From the NCBI GenBank assembly GCA_963664665.2, contig CAXXMH010000007.1:124001-188000 (forward strand): a stretch of 64,000 nt of DNA. The letters are read 5' to 3'. Source of the stretch: Bin55 sp963664665. GTDB lineage: Bacteria; Pseudomonadota; Gammaproteobacteria; Pseudomonadales; Azotimanducaceae. Positions 17,914 through 26,555 of the stretch are shown piece after piece. The position numbers were made by a program, and so were the translations under genes. Within the stretch, counting starts at the first letter, position 1. Every line of letters begins with the position of its first letter. Under the pieces are notes generated by a model, which worked only from the letters and a program-made list of their open reading frames with translations, was not told the DNA's origin and searched no databases.

Positions 17914-19167
17914 TTGCCATTGAATGACAGCCTACCTGAACCGCTACCATGGGAGCAACGCGGGAGAGGGACAAGCCCGATGCCAGGTGGATACTCAGGA
18001 TACCTGGACTCTCTGCGCAAGATTTGCCTTCACATAACGGAAAGTACCGGATCATTCGAGGAACTGGTTGTTTGGATGCGCGATCAGTTTGGGACGGCTG
18101 AAGTAAGTTCAAGGACGCGTTTGCAATTTCTGGTAAAAGCGGGATTGATTCTTAAGAAAGATGGAATCGTGCGGCTCGCAAAACAGACAAATGATTGGCT
18201 TACAGACTCTGAAGATAAAGTACTGATCGCCGTTTTGCATGGTCGCATGCGTTTCGTCGGTGAAATGCTCCACGAATTACGAACACCCAAGTCAATAGAA
18301 CAATTGCGGGTTATTGCTGTCAGCTACGGACTTCAGTGGGATCGGCAAACACAAATACAGAGCAGGCGAGGATGGTTGGAATCAGCGAAACTGATTGAGA
18401 TATCAAACAAGAATCTACAGTTGACGCAAGTCGGCCATGATCTCCTGAATTGGTTAGAGTCGCGCAACCAGATTGAATCCCCACAAATCTCTGCAGACGA
18501 CGAAAAACTTGATGACGAGTCTGCTTGCGACCTATCACACCCAGCGACGAAGATAACGGTGGCTTCTTGCTCAGAGAAACTCTCATCGGAAATATTGGCC
18601 GCTTCGACGGATAGCGATCACTCTGCGCGATTTGAACGCGCAGTCCGAGATGGCTTCAGATTTATGGGTTTCGTTGCTGAACATCTTGGAGGCTCTGGTA
18701 AAACAGACGTGCTCTTGACTGCTCCTCTTGGAAAGGGCAATCTATATCGAGTAGCGGTTGACGCCAAGACAACTTCGAGCGGAGCGTTGAAAGATCCTCA
18801 AGTGGACTGGCCGACGTTGAAAGAACATCGAGCACTTCACCGAGCAGAGTATTCGTTATTGGTCGCACCTAATCCTACAGGAGAGAGGCTGATGGAGCGA
18901 GCGCGTGAGTTTTCAGTCAGTGTCCTATCGGCGGAGCAACTTGCGAGTCTTTGTAAGGGACATTCACAGAGTCCCTTGAGCTTGATTGACTACAAACAGC
19001 TATTTGCAGCGCCCGGTGAAGTCGACCTGGCTGCGGTTGATGAACGGGCAGACCAACTATCAAGACTTCGGAGAGTTGCCTCGAAAATTTGTAATCTGTT
19101 GCCAGAAAAGACAGATCAGTATGGCTCTATGTCAGCGAGAGACATACTATTAGACGATATGTTTTGA
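17914..19167 (+). CDS. Putative nuclease with FokI-like PD-(D/E)XK catalytic region
   Basis: The 417-residue protein has an N-terminal half (about 25-185) rich in helix and strand patterns that look like winged-helix DNA-binding modules, for example LQFLVKAGLILKKDGIVRLA. Its C-terminal part resembles the FokI cleavage domain: GFVAEHLGGSGKTDVLL followed by YRVAVDAKTTSSG. Asp265, Asp283 and Lys285 would be the catalytic triad. FokI cuts as a dimer and is normally protected by a methyltransferase, but no methyltransferase is encoded nearby. A modification-dependent or other defensive nuclease is possible. The start is TTG at 17914 after GAGGA. An IS110 element begins right at its stop codon. Confidence 0.62.
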   Translation: MPLNDSLPEPLPWEQRGRGTSPMPGGYSGYLDSLRKICLHITESTGSFEELVVWMRDQFGTAEVSSRTRLQFLVKAGLILKKDGIVRLAKQTNDWLTDSEDKVLIAVLHGRMRFVGEMLHELRTPKSIEQLRVIAVSYGLQWDRQTQIQSRRGWLESAKLIEISNKNLQLTQVGHDLLNWLESRNQIESPQISADDEKLDDESACDLSHPATKITVASCSEKLSSEILAASTDSDHSARFERAVRDGFRFMGFVAEHLGGSGKTDVLLTAPLGKGNLYRVAVDAKTTSSGALKDPQVDWPTLKEHRALHRAEYSLLVAPNPTGERLMERAREFSVSVLSAEQLASLCKGHSQSPLSLIDYKQLFAAPGEVDLAAVDERADQLSRLRRVASKICNLLPEKTDQYGSMSARDILLDDMF

Positions 19168-19224
19168 CCTGTGCTCCACAGTAAGGTTTACTGAAGCCTT
19201 ACCCTACAAGCAAAGGAGCACAGG
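19168..19224 (+). repeat. Nested inverted repeat before the IS110 transposase
   Basis: CCTGTGCTCC (19168-19177) pairs perfectly with GGAGCACAGG (19215-19224). Inside it GTAAGG (19181-19186) pairs with CCTTAC (19197-19202). The structure fills the space between the upstream stop codon and the transposase ATG at 19229, and could act in transcript folding, translation control or recombinase recognition. Confidence 0.75.
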
Positions 19225-19228
19225 CACG

Positions 19229-20404
19229 ATGAATGTTAAAACACAAAGCGCGACGACGGTGTCCGAGGACGCGCGTGGCGCGTCCTTCCCAGTCCATGTC
19301 GGTCTCGACGTCCATAAGGAGACGATCTCGATCGCGGTGGCGGCACCAGCTGATGGCGGGGTATTGGGGACGACGGACTTTGGCAAGGTGGCGAATACGG
19401 CCGCGGCCATGAAACGTCAAGTCAAGCGGTTGGTGGACACCTACGGCACGAACTTGCACTTCATCTATGAAGCAGGGCCTTGCGGCTATGCATTGTTGCG
19501 AAGGCTGCGCGAGGACGGTTGGTCGTGCGAGCTGGTGGCGCCGACCGCGATCCCGAAGAAGCCGGGTGATCGGGTGAAAACGGATCGCCGCGATGCGCAG
19601 GCGTTAGCGCGCTTGAGCGCGATCGGGTACCTCGAACCGCTCTGGGTGCCCGACCCGGCGCAGGAGGCTTTGCGCAACCTGATTCGTGATCGCACGGACG
19701 TGAAGGAAACCATCCGGCGGCAACGGCAGCGCGTGCAACATTTTCTGTTGCGTCACGAACGCCGTTACCAGGGCACCCCGTGGACGGCCAAGCATCGTGC
19801 CTGGTTGCTGGATTTGGCCTTCGGCGAATCGGCTGATCAAATCTCGCTCCGCACGAAACTGGACCTCATGGGCGATCTGGAACGTCGCCTCACCGAGCTG
19901 GAACGGGATATCGAACGGGAACTGCAAACGCGACCCTGGCTGCCGGTGGTGGCCTCGTTGCGCGCCTTGCGTGGCGTCGACCGACTCACCGCCGTGACCC
20001 TGTTGGCCGAACTTGGCGACCTGCGTCGCTTCCCCACGGCACGCCAGTTCATGGCTTACCTCGGCTTGACGCCGAGTGAACACAGCAGTGGCGGCAAACG
20101 CCGGCTCGGCGCAATCACGAAAACCGGCAACGGCACCGTGCGCCGGTTGCTGATCGAAAGCGCGTGGACGTACCGATTCCCAGCCCGCGACACGCACCAT
20201 CTGCAACGCAAAGCCGAGGACGCTTCCGCGTACGCGAAAACACGCGCCTGGGACGCCCAGAAACGCCTCTGCCAGCGCTATCGAACCATGCAAGAACAGG
20301 GCAAGCAGGTGAAGACCGTGGTGACCGCCATCGCCCGCGAACTGGCCGGTTATATCTGGGACATCGCCTGTCACGAGATGCCCGACGTGGTCGAGGACGA
20401 CTGA
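19229..20404 (+). CDS. IS110-family transposase
   Basis: IS110 transposases are DEDD recombinases that, in characterised members, are guided by a bridge RNA. The 391-residue protein has the N-terminal RuvC-like domain with VGLDVHKE (Asp27), the later acidic YEAGPCG, and KTDRRDAQALA. Its C-terminal Transposase_20 domain contains LRGVDRLTAVTLLAELGD and SGGKRRLGAITKTGNG, with a candidate serine nucleophile before GGK. All expected parts are present, so it looks intact. ATG at 19229 follows GGAGCACAGG, which also forms an arm of the upstream hairpin. Base composition differs from its neighbours, consistent with recent arrival. Confidence 0.93.
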   Translation: MNVKTQSATTVSEDARGASFPVHVGLDVHKETISIAVAAPADGGVLGTTDFGKVANTAAAMKRQVKRLVDTYGTNLHFIYEAGPCGYALLRRLREDGWSCELVAPTAIPKKPGDRVKTDRRDAQALARLSAIGYLEPLWVPDPAQEALRNLIRDRTDVKETIRRQRQRVQHFLLRHERRYQGTPWTAKHRAWLLDLAFGESADQISLRTKLDLMGDLERRLTELERDIERELQTRPWLPVVASLRALRGVDRLTAVTLLAELGDLRRFPTARQFMAYLGLTPSEHSSGGKRRLGAITKTGNGTVRRLLIESAWTYRFPARDTHHLQRKAEDASAYAKTRAWDAQKRLCQRYRTMQEQGKQVKTVVTAIARELAGYIWDIACHEMPDVVEDD

Positions 20405-20716
20405 CGCCCGTGCACGATGCAAGCAACAAATACAGAAAACGAGGTATGATGACGAACTGAGCGGGACGGCGTGGCCACCAGCGGAAACCCTCGACAATAC
20501 TATGATGGACGTCGGCATACTTACGTCAACGAGCATCCACGTTACTAGACTGAGGCAAGTCCGCAGAAGCAGCACCGTACTGTGGTATCCAACCCACGCA
20601 TGTCAGAGTTGGCAATGGTCCATTTCGAACCCACGTCGTCTCCTCAGTTCACTTCTAAACAACGATGACTTGACAAAATCAAAAAGAACCTAAGCACAGG
20701 TCAAAACATATCAGTA
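20405..20716. other. IS110 right flank, candidate location for a bridge RNA
   Basis: About 310 bp without a convincing gene. If the element is IS1111-like, its bridge RNA would be encoded here, downstream of the transposase. I could not find a clear internal-loop structure by eye or a copy of the left inverted repeat. The right IS end probably lies inside this stretch. Confidence 0.35.
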
Positions 20717-20944
20717 TTGGACGATGAGATGAATGGAGTTTCCGAGTCTGAGATAAACTCGTTGCTAGAAGTACTCTCGCACCCTCTTGTCGGAGCAGTT
20801 TATCGCTCCCGAGCGGATTCAAGTCTTGGTTCAAAAGAAGGATATGTTTTAGCGAGCAGTAGAAATACGTGTCGAAGGCGGATTGAGCTACTTGCAAAGG
20901 AGATCGATGAATTCGTCGAAGACCGAACTAAGTCTCAGCTCTGA
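20717..20944 (+). CDS. Small hypothetical protein
   Basis: An open frame of 75 codons with a TTG start; an internal ATG in MNGVSESE is an alternative. The predicted peptide has an even, soluble composition, with helices suggested in INSLLEVLSHPL and CRRRIELLAKEIDEFVED. No family is recognised, and the ribosome-binding site is weak. It lies between the IS110 element and the PPOX gene and could be a remnant of the sequence the element entered. It may not be expressed. Confidence 0.3.
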   Translation: MDDEMNGVSESEINSLLEVLSHPLVGAVYRSRADSSLGSKEGYVLASSRNTCRRRIELLAKEIDEFVEDRTKSQL

Positions 20945-21079
20945 ATATCGTGTGAGCTAGAATCTAGATTTGGCAATCCAATTGCGTAATAAGATAAAAC
21001 GATACAGTTCAAACGTAAGTCAGATCGACTGACCTCGTACACACTCAATTTCACTACTCAAAAGTCAAAAGGAACAGCC

Positions 21080-21553
21080 ATGCCCTCGAGACGCAGTCTC
21101 ATCGAAATGGATGAAGCACAACGAAAGGATTACATCAATAGCGCACAGACGTTGATCATCGTATCCAACGGTAAGAACGGATTTCCCCACCCGATGCCGA
21201 TGTGGTTTGGAATCGATGATGACGAGAGCTTGCTCTGCACCACGTTCGGTAAGAGTCAGAAAGTGGTCAATTGGCGTCGCGATCCCAAAGCAAGTTTGCT
21301 GATTGAATCAGGTACCCAATATGCTGAGCTCCAAGGCGTCGTGATTTACGCACAGACCGAAATCATCGACGATCATGACGCAATCATTGATACCTTGATG
21401 AAAATCAACTCGCGAGGTCGGGAATTGAATGAATCTCAGCGTGCGAAGCTACGTGAATCAGTGCAAGGAACGGCACAAAAACGCGTCGCGCTCAGATTTG
21501 TACCAGAAAAGTACCTTACTTGGGACCACACAAAGCTAGGCGGCCGCTACTAA
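21080..21553 (+). CDS. PPOX-family flavin-binding protein
   Basis: The 157-residue protein is a split-barrel flavoprotein of the pyridoxamine-phosphate-oxidase-like class. It shows TLIIVSNGKNGFPHPMPMWF, then CTTFGKSQKVVNWRRDPKASLLIESG, and ends with a LTWDHTKLGGRY tail. Related proteins bind FMN or F420 and reduce varied substrates; the actual reaction is unknown. The PNPO active-site residues are not recognised, so it is not called pdxH. ATG at 21080 follows AAAAGGAACAG. Its stop overlaps that of cysG on the other strand by 4 bp. Confidence 0.78.
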   Translation: MPSRRSLIEMDEAQRKDYINSAQTLIIVSNGKNGFPHPMPMWFGIDDDESLLCTTFGKSQKVVNWRRDPKASLLIESGTQYAELQGVVIYAQTEIIDDHDAIIDTLMKINSRGRELNESQRAKLRESVQGTAQKRVALRFVPEKYLTWDHTKLGGRY

Positions 21554-22914
21554 TCCTTCGGCAGGTTGACATCGCGATCTGCAAATGCGACGACATTCCC
21601 AATGATTGCTGTGGTCGGACTGACCAGTTCATAACGTTCTAGATCTTCGCCGATAGCGCCGACGGTCGACTTGATAACTTTCTGGTCGGGAAAGGTGCCG
21701 CGGGAGATCACGGCGATACCAACGTCGGTTCCCATCCCGTTCTCGATCAAATTGTCCGTGAACAGTTTTAGATTCGCTAACCCCATGTAGACCACCAGCG
21801 TTTGCTCAGGTCGAGCTAGCTCAGGCCAATCAAGATGGATTTCATCGCTCTTAAGGTGTCCTGTAACGAATCGCACGGACTGTGAATAGTCACGGTGCGT
21901 CAATGGGATACCGGCATACGCCGCACAACCTAACGCTGCAGTGATTCCCGGCACAACTTCGAAATCAATCTTCTCGCTAAGCAGTGACTCAATTTCTTCC
22001 CCGCCGCGTCCAAACATGAAGGGATCACCACCTTTCAAGCGTACGACGCGCTTGCCTGCGAGCGCATCGTTTAGGAGCAAACTATTTATTTCCGCTTGAC
22101 GGATACCAGAGAATTTGCGCTTCTTACCGACGTAGACCTTCTTAGCGTCTTTTCGTACGCGTTCTAGCACTTCTGTCGCGACCAAATTGTCGTAATAAAC
22201 CACATCGGCGCGTTCCATGCAGCGTACTGCTTTAAGCGTCAATAGTGCAGGATCACCCGGACCAGCACCGACGAGCGAGACGAATCCACGTTGCTCTGAG
22301 TTCTCCGATTGAAGGTCTTTAAACCGATGTTCCGCACCCGCAACGTCGCCGCGTTCAAGAAGATCGGGTATCGTGGAGTCTAATACGGCATCCCAGAGTC
22401 GACGCGACGCTTGACCACCAAGTTCACGTCGCTTGTTGGAAATGTACTCCGCAACACGTCCAAGACCTTCACTTAGTTGGCCTTCGAGCATCGACTTTAC
22501 GCGACGCGCCAAAGTCGGTGAACGACCGTCCGTAGACACTGCGACTAATACTGGCGTGCGATTGACGATTGCAGGGAATGTCGCTGTCGATAGTTCGTAG
22601 TCATCCACGACGTTCACCATCACAGCGCGCGAATCACATGCTGCCGCAATATGTGAATTCACTTCTCGGTCATTGGTGGCCGCAATCACGAGATTCACGC
22701 CGTCTAAGTCAATTAACGCAAACGCCCGAAGTTCGATACTAATGTCGTTGTTGGTGGCCAATTCGTGAACTTCGTTGCTTACAGACTTAGCAACAATCGT
22801 GCAGTAGACGCCGTGTTTCACCAGGGTTTCTAGCTTTCGCGCGGCGACCGTCCCGCCGCCGACCAAAAGACATCGCAACTTGGCGCTGTTGAGAAACAGC
22901 GGCAACTGCGCCAT
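21550..22914 (-). CDS. cysG: Trifunctional siroheme synthase CysG
   Basis: CysG converts uroporphyrinogen III to siroheme, the cofactor of sulfite and nitrite reductases. The 454 residues match the usual full length of about 457. The N-terminal dehydrogenase/ferrochelatase part has the NAD-binding VGGGTVAARK and NRTPVLVAVSTDGRSP. The C-terminal methyltransferase part begins near residue 214 with VSLVGAGPGDPALLTLKA and holds GKRVVRLKGGDPFMFGRGGEE. It is the last gene of the minus-strand run from ftsK. Its ATG shares one base with the serS stop (TAATG), showing translational coupling. Confidence 0.96.
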   Translation of the reverse strand: MAQLPLFLNSAKLRCLLVGGGTVAARKLETLVKHGVYCTIVAKSVSNEVHELATNNDISIELRAFALIDLDGVNLVIAATNDREVNSHIAAACDSRAVMVNVVDDYELSTATFPAIVNRTPVLVAVSTDGRSPTLARRVKSMLEGQLSEGLGRVAEYISNKRRELGGQASRRLWDAVLDSTIPDLLERGDVAGAEHRFKDLQSENSEQRGFVSLVGAGPGDPALLTLKAVRCMERADVVYYDNLVATEVLERVRKDAKKVYVGKKRKFSGIRQAEINSLLLNDALAGKRVVRLKGGDPFMFGRGGEEIESLLSEKIDFEVVPGITAALGCAAYAGIPLTHRDYSQSVRFVTGHLKSDEIHLDWPELARPEQTLVVYMGLANLKLFTDNLIENGMGTDVGIAVISRGTFPDQKVIKSTVGAIGEDLERYELVSPTTAIIGNVVAFADRDVNLPKD

Positions 22915-24206
22915 TACTTGGTGCCGTCTGAATCGATGAGGTTTAGAGAATCAATCCCGCCGAAGTAACTTCGTAAGGCATCTGGAATCGTGATTGAACC
23001 ATCCCCATTTTGGTAGTTCTCCATCAACGCGATGAGTGATCTGCCTACTGCCAATCCGGAACCATTCAAGGTGTGGACTAATTCGGGGCGTTCACCCGCC
23101 TTGCGTCGGAAACGGGCCTGCGCACGACGTGCTTGGAAGTCAAGGAAGTTACTGACGCTCGAAATTTCGCGATAGCGTCGTTGGCTGGGAAGCCAAACTT
23201 CCAAATCGACCGTTTTTGCCGCAGCAAAACCTAGATCTCCACCACACAATACACTTGCTTGATAAGGCAACTCAAGCATCGTCAGAATCGTCTCAGCGTG
23301 ACCAAGAAGCTCTTCAAATGCATCCCACGAGACATCTGGCGAGACGATTTGCACCAATTCGACCTTTTCAAATTGATGCTGTCGGAATATCCCACGCATG
23401 TCTTTTCCATAAGACCCGGCCTCACTGCGAAAACAAGGCGTATGCGCGACGAATTTCATCGGTAATTCGTCCGCATTCAATATCTCATCACGCACGAAAT
23501 TCGTGACCGGAACTTCCGCCGTCGGTACTAAGTACATCGGCTCCGTGTGTTCGACATGGAACGCATCTTCGGCAAACTTCGGCAGTTGCCCTGTCGCGGT
23601 CATGGAAGCAGCATTGACGATGAAAGGGACATATACCTCTTCGTAACCGTGCTGCTCTGTATGAACGTCGAGCATAAACTGCGTTAGGCTCCGCTGTAGT
23701 TTTGCGAGCGGACCACGCAACACGCTGAAACGGCTGCCGCTGATTTTCGCAGCCAATTCCAAATTTAGGAAATTCGGCGCTAGATCAACGTGATCTCTTG
23801 CTTCAAAGTTAAACTCAGGTACCTTCCCGTGGCTTCGAAGCACGACGTTGTCGTCCTCGTCCAGACCATCAGGCACTGTCTCGTCCGGGATGTTGGGGAT
23901 CGACATTAGAAACGCACTTAGTTCATCTCGGATCTTGCCAAACTCCTGTTTGACGACGTCAAGTCGATAGCTAATCTCACTGACACTCAATCGCAGTGGC
24001 TCAATGTCAAGGCCATCTTGCTTAGCTTGCCCGATCGTCCGCGAAATCTCGTTACGTTCGTGCTGCAGCGTCTCCATCTCGGACTGCAAGTCGTGACGCG
24101 AGGACTCAAGCTCGTTGTAAACCTTTAGATCGAACTCCATCCCGCGTTTACTTAACGCTTGAGCAACTGCCTCGGGCTCTCGCCTGAGGAAACGTGGGTC
24201 TAACAT
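22914..24206 (-). CDS. serS: Seryl-tRNA synthetase
   Basis: SerS charges tRNA-Ser and tRNA-Sec with serine. The 430 residues match the family. The N-terminal tRNA-binding coiled coil spans about residues 28-105. The class II core carries motif 2 in FRSEAGSYGKDMRGIFRQHQFEKVE and motif 3 in LNGSGLAVGRSLIALMENYQ. The protein begins MLDPRFLRREPE, as expected for a correct start. It overlaps crcB upstream and cysG downstream by one base each, so the genes are tightly coupled. Confidence 0.98.
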   Translation of the reverse strand: MLDPRFLRREPEAVAQALSKRGMEFDLKVYNELESSRHDLQSEMETLQHERNEISRTIGQAKQDGLDIEPLRLSVSEISYRLDVVKQEFGKIRDELSAFLMSIPNIPDETVPDGLDEDDNVVLRSHGKVPEFNFEARDHVDLAPNFLNLELAAKISGSRFSVLRGPLAKLQRSLTQFMLDVHTEQHGYEEVYVPFIVNAASMTATGQLPKFAEDAFHVEHTEPMYLVPTAEVPVTNFVRDEILNADELPMKFVAHTPCFRSEAGSYGKDMRGIFRQHQFEKVELVQIVSPDVSWDAFEELLGHAETILTMLELPYQASVLCGGDLGFAAAKTVDLEVWLPSQRRYREISSVSNFLDFQARRAQARFRRKAGERPELVHTLNGSGLAVGRSLIALMENYQNGDGSITIPDALRSYFGGIDSLNLIDSDGTK

Positions 24207-24574
24207 CAGTGGTTAACCAGTCTTAATCCTGTATAAGTCGCCGCGAGACACGCACTCACGGTTAGTGTCGCGTAGAGGATCGCTACGTGCAATTTGCCTT
24301 CTTGTGCTAATTGGAGCGTATCCATCGAAAACGCCGAAAACGTCGTGAACGCACCAAGGAAGCCAAATACCAGCAGGTTCCTTCCGTACGTCTCGAACCA
24401 TTCAGCCTCGTTCGCAACAGCAAATAGCACGCCGATCGCAAAACAACCAAGCACGTTCACCGCAAACGTACCCCATGGCGACCACCCCTGCGAAGCAGCA
24501 AGTGTGACGATGGCATAGCGTACGATAGCGCCAAGCGCACCCGCACCGGCGACAAGCATGATGGACTTGAACAC
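24206..24574 (-). CDS. crcB: Fluoride channel CrcB (Fluc)
   Basis: CrcB is a dual-topology membrane protein that lets fluoride leave the cell. The roughly 120-residue product has four membrane helices and the family motifs GAIVRY, GTFAVNVLGCFAIG and GAFTTFSAFS. A longer open frame reaches 24649 but would run into rarA. GTG at 24574, four bases after the rarA stop, or ATG at 24559 is preferred. No fluoride riboswitch is seen; the gene is simply embedded in the run between rarA and serS. Confidence 0.9.
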   Translation of the reverse strand: MFKSIMLVAGAGALGAIVRYAIVTLAASQGWSPWGTFAVNVLGCFAIGVLFAVANEAEWFETYGRNLLVFGFLGAFTTFSAFSMDTLQLAQEGKLHVAILYATLTVSACLAATYTGLRLVNH

Positions 24575-24578
24575 AGAA

Positions 24579-25856
24579 TTAGCGCTGGACGCGTTTGTTT
24601 GAGCCGCGAAGTTTAGATAACCGTGCTGTGATCTGTTTCTCAACGCCACGATCCGAAGGGAAATAGAACTGTTGATCGGCTATTTCATCCGGAAAGTAAC
24701 GTTCTCCTGCCGCGAAAGCGCCATCCTCATCATGCGCGTACCGATAGCCTTCTCCATGTTTAAGTGACTTGGCAAGATCGGTCGGCGCATTTCGAAACCT
24801 TAGAGGGACAGGATGCGAGGGCTGGGAGCGAACAAACTCTTTGGCGCGCTCGAATGCAACTTCAACTGCATTGCTCTTAGGAACACTCGCAAAGTACAAC
24901 ACGGCTTCAGCGAGTGCTAGCTCGCCCTCCGGCGAGCCCAAGTGGTGGTATGCATCCCTAGCCGCAATCGCGAGCTGCAAGCAACGTGGATCCGCGGTTC
25001 CGATATCTTCTGTAGCGATACGCACAAGACGTCGCGCAACGTACAAGGGATCACATCCTCCGTCGATCATGCGCGTAAACCAATAAAGGGAGGCATCAAG
25101 GTCACTTCCCCGAATCGCCTTGTGTAACGCCGAAATCTGGTCGTAAAACGAATCGCCACCCTTGTCAAACTGACGAAAAGCCTGTCCTGCTGCATGCTCG
25201 ATCACGTCGGCATTCAGTTCGTGGCTGTCGAGACGCATGGCGGCTTCGATGGTATTCAAGGCGCGTCGGGCGTCTCCGTCCGCTATTCCAAGAAGCAATT
25301 CGAGACCGTCATCTGTGAGCGTGTATGAATCGCTCGTCGCCAACATCGCACGGCGCGCAATCAATTCAATATCGTGTGATTCAAGTCGATACAACACATA
25401 CACGTGCGTTCGGGACAACAACGCCGAATTGACTTCAAATGCGGGATTCTCGGTTGTAGCGCCGATCAACGTAAGTGTTCCCGATTCGACGTGCGGCAGA
25501 AATGCGTCTTGCTGAGCTTTGTTGAATCGATGAACTTCATCCACGAAGAGCACGGTTTGACGCGGTGCTTGCGTCTTGGCTTCTTCGATCGCTGCACGAA
25601 CGTCCTTTACGCCGGCTAAAACCGCTGACATAGCAATCCAGTGAGCGTCTGAATTGGCGGCAATCAAGCGCGCTAGCGTGGTTTTTCCCGATCCAGGCGG
25701 TCCCCACAAGATCATCGAGTGAATCGACCGTTGTTTGACAAGCGTCGAGAGCGGACGATCCTCACCTAGCAGGTGTTCTTGACCTACGAAGTCCTCAAAT
25801 CGTTCGGGTCGCAGACGTTCGGCGAGTGGAGAAGTCGTAATGACGGGATTCCCCAA
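24579..25856 (-). CDS. rarA: Replication-associated recombination protein RarA
   Basis: RarA (MgsA) is an AAA+ ATPase that acts at stalled replication forks, related to clamp loaders and eukaryotic WRNIP1. The 425-residue protein has Walker A GPPGSGKTTLARL, Walker B VLFVDEVHRFNKAQQDAFLP and sensor motif LIGATTENPAFEVN. The C-terminal part with VARRLVRIATEDIGTADPR is typical. It begins with PLAERLRPERFEDFVGQEHLL, the usual opening. It lies between lolA and crcB, as in Pseudomonas. Confidence 0.96.
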   Translation of the reverse strand: MGNPVITTSPLAERLRPERFEDFVGQEHLLGEDRPLSTLVKQRSIHSMILWGPPGSGKTTLARLIAANSDAHWIAMSAVLAGVKDVRAAIEEAKTQAPRQTVLFVDEVHRFNKAQQDAFLPHVESGTLTLIGATTENPAFEVNSALLSRTHVYVLYRLESHDIELIARRAMLATSDSYTLTDDGLELLLGIADGDARRALNTIEAAMRLDSHELNADVIEHAAGQAFRQFDKGGDSFYDQISALHKAIRGSDLDASLYWFTRMIDGGCDPLYVARRLVRIATEDIGTADPRCLQLAIAARDAYHHLGSPEGELALAEAVLYFASVPKSNAVEVAFERAKEFVRSQPSHPVPLRFRNAPTDLAKSLKHGEGYRYAHDEDGAFAAGERYFPDEIADQQFYFPSDRGVEKQITARLSKLRGSNKRVQR

Positions 25857-25874
25857 CCTGATCAGTTCCTACAA

Positions 25875-26555
25875 CTATAGCGAATCATCTGAAGCGTCCG
25901 AATCGGGGTTCGGAACCTCACCAATTACGTCCATGTCGTCAGCAATTTCTACTTCGAAGCGTGAGTCGTGCAGCTCTGCATTCTCTTCCACATCAAGGAA
26001 CGAAAATTCAGTCAATCGATCTTGAGAATCGCGTACATCAATCGCGTCTAAACGACGATTGTTGAAGTAAATCGTGATTGACTTAAACAGTTGCATCTCA
26101 TTTGATGGCTTGAGTTCGAAGTGGTTGCGTCCCTTCACCACTGAGAAATCGTCTAGCACTTCCTGGTTACGATGCAACAGCAGCGCAACGATCGGTACCT
26201 CCTCCGTTGAGTCCAGCGATCGGTACGTGACCTGATGAAGATCGGGATCTACGACCGTAAGATCGAGATCGTTCAAGACGTACGTCATACTGTACGGACG
26301 CATGACCTCCCATCGGAATTGCGTCGGGGTGCGTGCGACCATCTCACCGTGTAGCACTTGGAGCTCTTCGCCGTCTTCATCAAGAATCCGCTGAACGAAG
26401 CCAGCTTGTAGTGTCACTATATCTTCGAAGAGCGTAAAAAGCTCAGATTTCGCGTCTGAATCGCTCGCGTTGGTAAGACCTGACAAACCCAGTGCGACGA
26501 GCAGCAGCGCCGGAAGCCACTCACGGCTTCGCGTTGATCGAGAATTAGTCCTCAG
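25875..26555 (-). CDS. lolA: Outer-membrane lipoprotein carrier LolA, probable CTG start
   Basis: LolA carries lipoproteins across the periplasm from LolCDE to LolB. The body (FEDIVTLQAGFVQRILDEDG, RTPTQFRWEVMRPY and the later strands) fits LolA. The only conventional start, TTG at 26486, lies inside what should be the signal peptide. Reading the frame upstream gives an Arg-rich n-region, a hydrophobic stretch EWLPALLLVALGLSGL and a likely cleavage after LTNA. No ATG, GTG or TTG occurs between the upstream stop and 26486. CTG at 26555 has GGGAGG nine bases before it and is the best candidate. It overlaps the end of ftsK by 11 bp. Confidence 0.8.
   Translation of the reverse strand: MRTNSRSTRSREWLPALLLVALGLSGLTNASDSDAKSELFTLFEDIVTLQAGFVQRILDEDGEELQVLHGEMVARTPTQFRWEVMRPYSMTYVLNDLDLTVVDPDLHQVTYRSLDSTEEVPIVALLLHRNQEVLDDFSVVKGRNHFELKPSNEMQLFKSITIYFNNRRLDAIDVRDSQDRLTEFSFLDVEENAELHDSRFEVEIADDMDVIGEVPNPDSDASDDSL

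Larger units (their letters stand above)
19168..20500 (+). mobile_element. IS110-family insertion sequence (right boundary uncertain)
   Basis: A complete IS110-family transposase gene with short 5' and longer 3' noncoding flanks. It is visibly GC-richer than the genes on both sides. IS110 elements make no obvious target duplication, so the ends are not certain. The left limit is placed at the hairpin directly after the preceding stop codon, and the right limit is a guess within 20405-20716. The short left and long right flanks fit the IS1111 subgroup better than the IS110 subgroup. Confidence 0.7.

Noticed and set aside
19604..20575. 323-codon frame on the minus strand opposite the IS110 transposase
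   Set aside because: It is an antisense shadow of a strongly GC-rich gene. The forward frame has all transposase motifs.
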